Of a stretch of DNA of 44,654 nt, positions 21,371 to 28,353 are shown in pieces. Under the pieces are notes generated by a model that worked only from the letters and a program-made list of their open reading frames with translations, did no database searches and was not told where the DNA came from. Source of the DNA: a virus. Position numbers and translations under genes: made by a program. Within the stretch, counting starts at the first letter, position 1. Each line of letters opens with the position of its first letter. The stretch is taken from positions 1 to 44,654 of the IMG/VR virus record IMGVR_UViG_3300025009_000180, one strand, 5' to 3'.

Positions 21371-21862
21371 TTAATTAAATTCATTTCCTGTGTAATTATT
21401 AGAATTGTTATTATTGTCTGTATAAGTATTATTATTTATATTGTCATTATATGTATTTTGCATAGAATTATTTAATATTGATTTATTGTCAATTTTTTTA
21501 TTTATTCTATTACTTTTTAATCCACTAATATTATTTGGAATTGCTTCAATCATATCAAATACTTTTTTAACTCCTGTTGAACCACTACTTAATAATAAAC
21601 TAGTAGCAAGATAACTTTGCCATTTATAATTAAAATTAACATCTAAATAATTAAATAAACTCCAATTACCTTGCCAACAGAATAAATATCCTATAATTAC
21701 AACAATAATATATGCTATATACCATTCAAAATAATCAGGTAATCCTTTAATCCTATTCATAATAGCTTCAAGAGTTTTAGTTGCTTGTTCTGCACCAAGA
21801 GATATCATACCCAATACAATAAATGGAATAATTAAATCTACTATATTACTTACACTTTGCAT
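21371..21862 (-). CDS. membrane protein with Asn-rich tail, probable holin
   Basis: A 163-residue protein with hydrophobic segments near residues 5-24 (SNIVDLIIPFIVLGMISLGA), 48-66 (YIAYIIVVIIGYLFCW) and a weaker third at about 82-97 (YLATSLLLSSGSTGVK). The last 50 residues are strongly Asn/Thr-rich and low complexity (NNNTYTDNNNNSNNYTGN). It lies immediately downstream of the lysin gene on the same strand, the usual position of a holin or holin partner. The ATG follows GAGGTGATTTA. No named family is recognised. Confidence 0.6.
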   Translation of the reverse strand: MQSVSNIVDLIIPFIVLGMISLGAEQATKTLEAIMNRIKGLPDYFEWYIAYIIVVIIGYLFCWQGNWSLFNYLDVNFNYKWQSYLATSLLLSSGSTGVKKVFDMIEAIPNNISGLKSNRINKKIDNKSILNNSMQNTYNDNINNNTYTDNNNNSNNYTGNEFN

Positions 21863-21877
21863 TAAATCACCTCAATG

Positions 21878-22744
21878 CTATTTAATTAATACCATATTAT
21901 TTATATTATCCCATTGAGCAGTTTTACCTAAATTCTCTACAATTAACTTTACGGGAGCAAAACTTTTATCATTTACAATAATTCCATCTAATTCTTTATT
22001 ATTGACTATAATTTTCACAGGTATATTATGAATATCAATTGTTTTAGTATTATTATTATAAGATAAATTATTGCTTAATAAATTTACTATATCCTTTAAT
22101 TTAACATATGTAGAATCATTTATGATATAATTTTCAACATAAACTTTTTTATCATTAATATTTATATTTAATGAATCCTTTGTATTTAAAATTGCCATAT
22201 CAACATCTTCCTCCTTATTTTTATCATTCGTATTAGGATTATAAAAAATAAAATAACATGCTGTTTGTTTACGAAAAATATCATATGATGCTTTAGTACG
22301 TGTAATAGAATTAGGATCATTAACTAGAATTTGTTGATTGGATTCATCTACTGCGTACAAAACTATATAATGACCATTACGTGTAAAGTATCCGATCCCC
22401 ATACTTGCTACAATTAAAGCATTTCCTTCACTTAATGCTTTAATTGCTTCGTCTGTTGAAAATGTTTGTTTGAATTTTAAATTATAATATTTAGCAGCAA
22501 ATGGGAAGAATCCCCAATCTGTGCCTGAATTGAATGTCCTATATCCATTTTGCACAACAAATTCTGAAACTGTAGGTGGATCAATATTGGGGTTAACAAA
22601 TGTTGCAGCAACCATTGCCATGCTCGTACTTCCACAACCTGATGATGCTATAGTCTGTTTAGGATCGTTGTGCGAACTAAATTTAATTGAACCCCATCTA
22701 GGATCGTATTGTAAAAAATGTACAGGTTTATTAATTTTAAACAT
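21878..22744 (-). CDS. endolysin: C39-like cysteine peptidase with a stalk domain
   Basis: A lysin of about 288 residues. Residues 8-175 are a C39-type papain-fold domain: ASSGCGSTSMAM (catalytic Cys about 37), GHYIVLYAVD (His about 125) and VNDPNS (Asp about 143), as in peptidoglycan peptidases of clostridial phages. Residues about 195-288 form a copper-amine-oxidase-N-like stalk domain (YVKLKDIVNLLSNNLSYNNNTKTI and APVKLIVENLGKTAQWD), a known cell-wall attachment module of clostridia. The ATG at 22744 abuts AAAAGGAG; ATT 22735, nine bases away, is an attractive alternative start. It cleaves the wall together with the adjacent holins. Confidence 0.8.
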   Translation of the reverse strand: MFKINKPVHFLQYDPRWGSIKFSSHNDPKQTIASSGCGSTSMAMVAATFVNPNIDPPTVSEFVVQNGYRTFNSGTDWGFFPFAAKYYNLKFKQTFSTDEAIKALSEGNALIVASMGIGYFTRNGHYIVLYAVDESNQQILVNDPNSITRTKASYDIFRKQTACYFIFYNPNTNDKNKEEDVDMAILNTKDSLNININDKKVYVENYIINDSTYVKLKDIVNLLSNNLSYNNNTKTIDIHNIPVKIIVNNKELDGIIVNDKSFAPVKLIVENLGKTAQWDNINNMVLIK

Positions 22745-22774
22745 CTCCTTTTATTATATTAATAAATTATAAAT

Positions 22775-23200
22775 TTACTTCATTGCCACATAAACTGTAC
22801 CACCTGTAGCAATTATTGAACCTATCAATAAACATATTTGTACATACAATTTACTTTTTCCATCAATCTTAGTAGTCATAATTTGAGTTTCATTATTTTG
22901 CTTGTTTATAATCAGTGAATTAAGACTTCCTAATATTAAATTATTGTTTGTGGTAGATTTAGCATCCATCAATTTTAAATTATTGCTTATTTCTTCTTGA
23001 TTCTTTATTACATATTTCATTGCTTCTTGTTGTTGAACCATACCCACTTCGATCTTTGACAGTCTTTCATCATGGTTAATTATTTTTTCATGAATATCAT
23101 CAAACCTTTCTTTAATTTCAACAGTATCCACAATACCATCTCCTTCCGAAAATTTATCAGTTCTTTCACCAATTCCATTACAATTATTTTCACATTTCAT
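22775..23200 (-). CDS. XhlA-like hemolysin/holin-associated protein
   Basis: A 141-residue protein with a Cys-containing N-terminus (MKCENNCNGIG), a long coiled coil (IKERFDDIHEKIINHDERLSKIEVGM...) and a single C-terminal membrane span (YVQICLLIGSIIATGGTVYVAM). This is the layout of XhlA-type proteins that accompany holins in Bacillus and Clostridium phages, although it is longer than typical XhlA. Its start follows GGGAGG at a normal distance. It lies upstream of the lysin in the lysis cluster. Confidence 0.65.
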   Translation of the reverse strand: MKCENNCNGIGERTDKFSEGDGIVDTVEIKERFDDIHEKIINHDERLSKIEVGMVQQQEAMKYVIKNQEEISNNLKLMDAKSTTNNNLILGSLNSLIINKQNNETQIMTTKIDGKSKLYVQICLLIGSIIATGGTVYVAMK

Positions 23201-23269
23201 ATTGACACAAACCTCCCTTAATGTTATAATCTTAGTATCAATAATACCAGAATTATTATTGATGAAAAT

Positions 23270-23301
23270 AAGAGAGAAGAAGGGAGTATTTCTTCTCTCT
23301 T
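23270..23301. terminator. hairpin, 12-bp stem
   Basis: AAGAGAGAAGAA (23270-23281) pairs with TTCTTCTCTCTT (23290-23301). On the minus strand ATTTTCAT follows. It lies between the tail-fibre and XhlA genes and probably terminates the fibre transcript. Confidence 0.65.
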
Positions 23302-23353
23302 CATATACATATTAAACCAACCATAACCTAACAATTTAAAATAAAATTAATTT

Positions 23354-23420
23354 TAGAATCTCATCATCAAACATCTGCGAGAGCCTGCGAGCACCAGGGA
23401 TGTTTTATTTTGAGATTCTA
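23354..23420 (-). ncRNA. nested hairpin element downstream of the tail fibre
   Basis: TAGAATCTCA (23354-23363) pairs with TGAGATTCTA (23411-23420) and, inside it, AAACATC (23369-23375) pairs with GATGTTT (23399-23405). The loop is GC-rich for this genome and repeats TGCGAG (23376-23381 and 23386-23391). It occupies the 330-base gene-free gap after the fibre gene. Function unknown; it could be a 3'-UTR regulatory RNA or a protein-binding site. Confidence 0.5.
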
Positions 23421-23533
23421 TTTATGTTTAATTAAAAATAATCAAAAATCCTCACACATCACAAACCCTTATAAATCAACACTTTCTAAAATCACAAATC
23501 ATGATAAATGGTTTGTTTTATTTAAATAATTAT

Positions 23534-25111
23534 TTATAAATGCATAGAAGGAGATATTCCTTGTGTAGCAATAATTTTATATATTATTTTATTATCATCT
23601 GTAGTTATTACTTGATCTGAACCTTGTATTATATCAATATTAGTAGTTACACCAGTATTATTACTATTAAATGTTGCATCTTCTTCAGATCTGGCATTAT
23701 TAGCTGTTATAGTTACTATATTAGAATTAACTGTTGATGTATAATCAGATAACGTATTAATAAGAGCATTAATCTTTGAAGCAACCTGCTCTACGGTGTC
23801 GCCAATTACTTCATCTACCCCTTGAGTTATTACAGAAACCGTGGCTGTTATACCTGTGTCATTTCCATTAAAAGTAGCGTCAATTTCTGCTCTAGCGTTA
23901 ATTGCCGTAATAGTTATTATATTAGAGTTAACAATAGCAGTATAATCAATTAGCGTATTAACAAAAGTATTTATTTTCAAAGCAATTTGCTCTGGAGTAT
24001 CACCAATTACTTCATCTATACCTTGGGTTGTTACTACAATATTACCTATTACTCCGGTACTATTTCCATTAAAAGTGGTATCTATTTCTGCTCTTGCGTT
24101 AACTGCTGTTATTATTATGGTATCATTGCTTATTGTGGATGTGTAATCAGATAATGTATTGATAAATGTATTTATTTTTGAAACTACTTGCGTTATAGTA
24201 TCTCCAATTACCTGATCTATACCTTGGTTTATTACTGTAATAGAGCCAGTCACTCCAGTGCTACCGCCATTAAATATAGCATCACTTTCTGCCCTAGCAT
24301 TAACGGCAGTTATGGTTACTATGTTAGAATTAACTGTTGATGTATAATCCACTAGGGTATTAATATAAGAATTAATCTTTGAAGCAACTATATCAGTAGT
24401 ATCACCATTTAAAATATCAATATTATAATCAATCCCATTAAGTGTAATAATAACCTGTCCATCAATAGAACATCCTGCTGTTATTATTAAATCTGTTACC
24501 TCTGCAACAGCAGTTACATTGCCAACTACATCTATATTATAAGGAGTATTATTAAGTTCAACAGTAACTTGTCCGTCAATTAAACATCCTTCTGTGACAG
24601 TAATATTAGTCACTTCGGCAACAGGAATCACATCACCGATGACATCTATATTATAAGAAGATCCATTAAGTGTAAGAGTAACTTGCCCATCAGCAGAGCA
24701 GCCATCTGTAATTGTTAAATTAGTAACTTCTGCCACAGATATTGTATTTCCAATAACATCTATATTATAAGATGTATCATTAAGATTAATTATTATAAAT
24801 CCATCAGTAGAACAATCATCTGTAACGGCTAAGCTGGTTACTTCTACTGCAGCGTTTATGATGGCAGGCATTTGCCCACATAGTTTAGGCAAAGCAAAGG
24901 TCGTAAATCCATCCCCACCATAGGTAGCGCCAAGTACACTAAAGAGCACCTCGTTTCCGCTTATTTGCAGTAGGCTACCATCACAAAGCGCCCATCCATC
25001 CGGAATGTTATTTGATCGCCAAGAAAGAATTGTTCCAATCATTTGTGATTTATTAGTAGCCAAAAATTGTCCTGTTGTCATATCTAACCCCATTATTCTA
25101 TCAATACTCAT
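23534..25111 (-). CDS. tail-collar fibre protein with two families of internal repeats
   Basis: A 525-residue tail protein. Residues 24-85 are a phage tail-collar domain (IGTILSWRSNNIPDGWALCDGS, ATYGGDGFTTFALPKLCGQM). The C-terminus IIYKIIATQGISPS is the usual end of a collar-domain protein. Between them about 410 residues are inserted: four copies of a 38-residue beta unit (starting at E90, 128, 166, 204; GC..DGQV...LN...YNIDV) and four copies of a 67-residue unit (DT..QVASKIN at 237, 304, 371, 438; ITITA.NARAE, TFNGN.TGV). The repeats probably form an elongated beta shaft for receptor contact. The start is ATG behind AAAGGAGGAA. Tandem DNA repeats make it a likely site of recombination. Confidence 0.8.
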   Translation of the reverse strand: MSIDRIMGLDMTTGQFLATNKSQMIGTILSWRSNNIPDGWALCDGSLLQISGNEVLFSVLGATYGGDGFTTFALPKLCGQMPAIINAAVEVTSLAVTDDCSTDGFIIINLNDTSYNIDVIGNTISVAEVTNLTITDGCSADGQVTLTLNGSSYNIDVIGDVIPVAEVTNITVTEGCLIDGQVTVELNNTPYNIDVVGNVTAVAEVTDLIITAGCSIDGQVIITLNGIDYNIDILNGDTTDIVASKINSYINTLVDYTSTVNSNIVTITAVNARAESDAIFNGGSTGVTGSITVINQGIDQVIGDTITQVVSKINTFINTLSDYTSTISNDTIIITAVNARAEIDTTFNGNSTGVIGNIVVTTQGIDEVIGDTPEQIALKINTFVNTLIDYTAIVNSNIITITAINARAEIDATFNGNDTGITATVSVITQGVDEVIGDTVEQVASKINALINTLSDYTSTVNSNIVTITANNARSEEDATFNSNNTGVTTNIDIIQGSDQVITTDDNKIIYKIIATQGISPSMHL

Positions 25112-25149
25112 TAAAAATTCCTCCTTTTATTTTTATATTTATATTAATA

Positions 25150-25911
25150 TTATACTAGTAATACATAATCTCTTTTTGTAAAGAAAATACTTGTTGAATT
25201 TATTGCATCTCCAAGGTATTGTAAAATATTATTAGATGTAGATGGTATTGTTGATATAATTTGTCCTGCAACAGTATTAAGATAATATTTTGTTCCTACA
25301 GTTAAACCAGTAAATTTATCATTTATTCCTTCAAAATAAACAGCAATATCACCTCCTGAAGATACATTTTCTAATATAAAACCATGTGCAGGTTTCGTAC
25401 TATCTGTAGCATTAGCTTTTCTTACACTAACTGTACCTGAATTATTATATATATTTACAAAATCTCCTGCTAATAAATCTTCTGTAGTAGTTTTAATTTG
25501 AAAATCTCCTGCTTGTTCCATTGCTTCAATTGCTATAATTCCTCTTTCAGTTATTTCCTGTAAATTTTCAACTATATCAGGATTTTCTCCATGAAAATAA
25601 ATTTTCTCAGCAGGATACTGAATTATTCCTTTTCCCATATATGAAGCAGTGATAGTTTTACCTTCTTCTGAAGGATTAAATGTCACTATGCTATTTTGAT
25701 AGTTTACTTTAAAGTTTGTTGTTGATATTTCTTGAGCATCGTATACCTCAGTATATCCATCTACGGTTACATGCGAAAATTTGTCTGGTATTTCAAATAA
25801 AACTATTTCATTATTTATTATTTTCTTAGTATCTGTTCTGGGAATATATGGATCATCTACAGTTCCTAATCTCCATGTTATAAGTATCGGATCATTATAT
25901 TGAAATGGCAT
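25150..25911 (-). CDS. tail or baseplate-associated structural protein
   Basis: A 253-residue protein. The N-terminal part has beta-rich segments (ILITWRLGTVDDPYIPRTD, VNYQNSIVTFNPSEEGKTITASYMGKG) as in phage tail or upper-baseplate proteins. A helix follows (VENLQEITERGIIAIEAME), then a beta-barrel-like C-terminal domain (AHGFILENVSSGGDIAVYFEG..FTGLTVGTKYYLNT..GQI) seen in many phage fibres and decoration proteins. ATG 25911 is preferred because the in-frame ATG at 25929 overlaps GGAGGTGA. It lies between the collar fibre and the Ig-like genes. Confidence 0.65.
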   Translation of the reverse strand: MPFQYNDPILITWRLGTVDDPYIPRTDTKKIINNEIVLFEIPDKFSHVTVDGYTEVYDAQEISTTNFKVNYQNSIVTFNPSEEGKTITASYMGKGIIQYPAEKIYFHGENPDIVENLQEITERGIIAIEAMEQAGDFQIKTTTEDLLAGDFVNIYNNSGTVSVRKANATDSTKPAHGFILENVSSGGDIAVYFEGINDKFTGLTVGTKYYLNTVAGQIISTIPSTSNNILQYLGDAINSTSIFFTKRDYVLLV

Positions 25912-25939
25912 TAATTCATTCACCTCCATAAAAACATAA

Positions 25940-25968
25940 AAAATAAACTACCTAATTTTAGGTAGTTT
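25940..25968 (-). terminator. terminator of the first Ig-like gene
   Basis: Minus-strand AAACTACCT and AGGTAGTTT form a 9-bp stem followed by ATTTTTTATG. Nearly the same hairpin follows the other two Ig-like genes. Confidence 0.75.
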
Positions 25969-25992
25969 ATTTAAAATCTTATTTATTTTTAA

Positions 25993-26517
25993 TCAATTTT
26001 CAATATAGATTATATCATCCATATTTCTACTCCTACTATATCTACTATTTGCTTTATCCAAACCATCAACAACTTCATCTTCTACAACAGTAAACTTCAT
26101 TCTAACTGTTTTAGGTAATGGCACATTACTATTAGTATATTCTAAATTTTTACTTACAAACAAGTAATAAGTTTCCCCTACTATCCATTTCCTTGATGGT
26201 GGACTAACCGTTACAACTTTAGGATTATTTTTAGTAATTCTAACTGTTACTTTAACTTTATTCTCACCATTTTCATCAGTTGTAACATAAACATTTTTTG
26301 ATAGATTCCTTGATTTAGGTTCTTTTTCTCTAAATGTTATTGTCCATATTTTTTCTTTTGTTATTGTTCTATCAGCATAATCATTATATTCATTATATAC
26401 TGATTCCGCAACTGAATTTGAATTTGCATATGAAGTATTTGATTGTATTGAGAATAGTAAACCTGATAAAATAAATACCGTTAACATAATAAGATAGTTT
26501 TTTGTTTTTTGATTCAA
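25993..26517 (-). CDS. secreted Ig-like (Big_5/SbsA-type) protein, copy 1
   Basis: A 174-residue protein with a Sec signal peptide (basic start MNQKTKNY, hydrophobic LIMLTVFILSGLLFSI, cleavage near SYANS). An Ig-like domain follows with KIWTITFREKE, NLSKNVYVTTDENG, VTVSPPSRKWIVGETYYLFVSKNL and VRMKFTVV, as in SbsA/Big_5 domains. The start is TTG behind GGAGAGG. It is one of three tandem paralogues, each with its own promoter and terminator. Secreted single-domain Ig proteins in a tail region suggest a lysogenic-conversion or host-surface role; a structural role cannot be excluded. Confidence 0.75.
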   Translation of the reverse strand: MNQKTKNYLIMLTVFILSGLLFSIQSNTSYANSNSVAESVYNEYNDYADRTITKEKIWTITFREKEPKSRNLSKNVYVTTDENGENKVKVTVRITKNNPKVVTVSPPSRKWIVGETYYLFVSKNLEYTNSNVPLPKTVRMKFTVVEDEVVDGLDKANSRYSRSRNMDDIIYIEN

Positions 26518-26548
26518 TAATATCCTCTCCTTTTATAGTAATTTATTT

Positions 26549-26577
26549 ATTTTATCATATAAAATTACAAATGTAAA
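26549..26577 (-). promoter_or_regulatory. promoter of Ig-like copy 1
   Basis: Minus-strand TTTACA (26577-26572), 17 bases, TAAAAT (26554-26549). The spacer end TTATATGA and -10 are identical in all three Ig-like genes. Confidence 0.75.
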
Positions 26578-26611
26578 GATAGTTATTATTGACATTTATT
26601 ATATAATAATA

Positions 26612-26646
26612 ATAATAAAAACTACCTAAAATTAATTAGGTGGTTT
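26612..26646 (-). terminator. terminator of Ig-like copy 2
   Basis: Minus-strand AACCACCTAA and TTAGGTAGTT (one mismatch) are followed by TTTATTATTATTATTA. It is homologous to the hairpin after copy 1. Confidence 0.7.
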
Positions 26647-26671
26647 TAGAATTATTGATATTATTAATATA

Positions 26672-27184
26672 CTATTTAATCATACTATCTTCATCTTCTA
26701 TATTCCTACTGTATGTTTTATTTACATTAATTGCAATATCTTTTTCATCTATAATAGTAAACTTCATTCTAACTGTTCTTGGCATTGTTGTTTCCCCTGT
26801 TATTAATTTAATATTTTTATCAACAAATAAATAATATACTTTTCCTGCAATCCAACCTTTTGATGGAGGACTTAATAACATAGATTTACTAGGATTATCT
26901 GGATTTATTTTAACTTTTGTTCTACTAACTTTATTCTCACCATTTTCATCAGTTGTGACATAAATATACTTAGATAAATTAGTCATTTGCATATCTTCTT
27001 CAAATGTTATTATCCATATTCTATCAGTTGGAATATTTGTTCTATTCGCATATACTGTATAAACATTATAAACATTATTTACTACTGATGTTCCTGCAAA
27101 AACTTGTTTAGAATTCATTACACAAAATAAACTTAATACGCTTAATAATAACAATACTGTTATAAAACATTTTTTTAAACTCAA
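26672..27184 (-). CDS. secreted Ig-like protein, copy 2
   Basis: A 170-residue paralogue of the adjacent genes: signal peptide MSLKKCFITVLLLLSVLSLF with cleavage near VFAG, then RIWIITFEEDM, NLSKYIYVTTDENGENKV, LSPPSKGWIAGKVYYLFVDKN, and VRMKFTIIDEK. After the Ig-like domain a polar tail ends YSRNIEDEDSMIK. The start is TTG behind GGAGAGG, as in copy 1. It has its own promoter (27217-27245) and terminator (26612-26646). Confidence 0.75.
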   Translation of the reverse strand: MSLKKCFITVLLLLSVLSLFCVMNSKQVFAGTSVVNNVYNVYTVYANRTNIPTDRIWIITFEEDMQMTNLSKYIYVTTDENGENKVSRTKVKINPDNPSKSMLLSPPSKGWIAGKVYYLFVDKNIKLITGETTMPRTVRMKFTIIDEKDIAINVNKTYSRNIEDEDSMIK

Positions 27185-27216
27185 TAATATCCTCTCCTTT
27201 TTAGTAATTTATATAG

Positions 27217-27245
27217 ATTTTATCATATAAGATTACAATTGTAAA
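27217..27245 (-). promoter_or_regulatory. promoter of Ig-like copy 2
   Basis: Minus-strand TTTACA (27245-27240), 17 bases, TAAAAT (27222-27217), within the same conserved segment as copies 1 and 3. Confidence 0.75.
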
Positions 27246-27291
27246 GAGTATTATCATTATTAACACTTATTATTAATATTTATTATATATA

Positions 27292-27332
27292 TATCAATAA
27301 AAAACTACCTAAGATTAATTTTAGATAGTTTT
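27292..27332 (-). terminator. terminator of Ig-like copy 3
   Basis: Minus-strand AAAACTATCTAA and TTAGGTAGTTTT pair with one wobble, followed by TTATTGATA. It lies about 90 bases after the present stop codon of copy 3 but directly after the relic of its old C-terminus. Confidence 0.65.
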
Positions 27333-27416
27333 AGAATTATTAATATACTATTCAATCATATTTCTTTCATCTATATTGTGAATATTCTTACTGTGTATTT
27401 TATTTATTATTTCTTC

Positions 27417-27857
27417 TTATTCATTTATTATAGTAAATTTCATTCTTACTGTTTTTGATAAATAAGTTTCACCATTTATTTTTTTTATATTCTTATTTAT
27501 AAACAAATAATATACTTTTCCAGATACCCAACCTTTCGGTGGAGGATAAAGCAATATAGAATATCCAGGACTACTAACTGTATTTCCTTTAACTTTTACT
27601 CCTTTAACTTTATGTTTTTCATTTTTATCAGTTGCAATATATATATATTTAGATAAATTGCTTTTACTTATGTCCATTTCTTCCCTAAACATTATTCTCC
27701 ATATCTTATCGGTTGGCACATCTAATTTTTCCGAATAAACAGTGTATATTACTGAAGATTCTGCAAAAACTGGTTTTGAATTAATTACATAAAACAAACT
27801 TAATACTACTAATGACATTAAAGATACTGTAAAATATTTTTTGATATTTTGATTCAA
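27417..27857 (-). CDS. secreted Ig-like protein, copy 3, C-terminally truncated
   Basis: A 146-residue paralogue: signal peptide NQNIKKYFTVSLMSLVVLSLF with cleavage near VFAE, then KIWRIMFREEM, NLSKYIYIATDKNEKHKV, YPPPKGWVSGKVYYLFINKN, VRMKFTIINE. TTG 27857 is the start by homology with copies 1 and 2; ATG 27917 lies in the promoter. The TAA at 27417-27419 is followed in the same frame by 22 more codons (27348-27416, EEIINKIHSKNIHNIDERNMIE) that align with the tail of copy 2. A nonsense change has therefore removed the C-terminal tail while the Ig-like domain stays intact. Confidence 0.75.
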   Translation of the reverse strand: MNQNIKKYFTVSLMSLVVLSLFYVINSKPVFAESSVIYTVYSEKLDVPTDKIWRIMFREEMDISKSNLSKYIYIATDKNEKHKVKGVKVKGNTVSSPGYSILLYPPPKGWVSGKVYYLFINKNIKKINGETYLSKTVRMKFTIINE

Positions 27858-27888
27858 TAATATCATCCCCTTATTTAGTAATTTAGTA

Positions 27889-27917
27889 ATTTTATCATAT
27901 AAAATTACTTTTATCAA
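27889..27917 (-). promoter_or_regulatory. promoter of Ig-like copy 3
   Basis: Minus-strand TTGATA (27917-27912), 17 bases, TAAAAT (27894-27889). It has the better -35 of the three copies, with the same spacer end and -10. Confidence 0.75.
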
Positions 27918-27926
27918 GAGAATATA

Positions 27927-28316
27927 TTAATTTATTTCATCAAATAAAAAATTTAAATATAATAAATTTCTAGGAGAGATACTTATTTCCCCTAGATCAT
28001 CCAATTTAATTTTTTCAAATTCTAATTCCATTTCAATATTTATTAACTCAGTAAATTCTTTATTAAAATTAATCTTATTTTCACCTATCATTGTAGTACT
28101 ATTATCTTTTTTGTTAATTATAATATTATTATCTACATCTTTTTCAGCATATTTATTAATTAATTTCATTCTATTTTCTTCATATATACTATACTCATCA
28201 ATTATTTTTTTTGTCAATTTACTTAATTTATATGATGTCTTAATAGGAATTTCTTTATCAATTAATTTATTTAAACTTTCTAAAACAATATTTAATTCTC
28301 CAAGTTTTAATTTCAA
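27927..28316 (-). CDS. DUF1617-like phage protein
   Basis: A 129-residue protein with the features of the DUF1617 family found next to siphovirus tail genes: a start like MKLKLGELNIVLESLNKLIDKEIPIKTSYKLSKL, then IDEYSIYEENRMKLINKYAEKD, and a C-terminal segment ending ISPRNLLYLNFLF. It is mainly helical and probably acts in tail assembly, though the family's role is unknown. ATG follows GGAGGAATAAA. It lies directly downstream of the 1401-residue tail protein. Confidence 0.75.
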   Translation of the reverse strand: MKLKLGELNIVLESLNKLIDKEIPIKTSYKLSKLTKKIIDEYSIYEENRMKLINKYAEKDVDNNIIINKKDNSTTMIGENKINFNKEFTELINIEMELEFEKIKLDDLGEISISPRNLLYLNFLFDEIN

Positions 28317-28353
28317 TTTTATTCCTCCAATATTTAATTTTAAGTCATGAATA

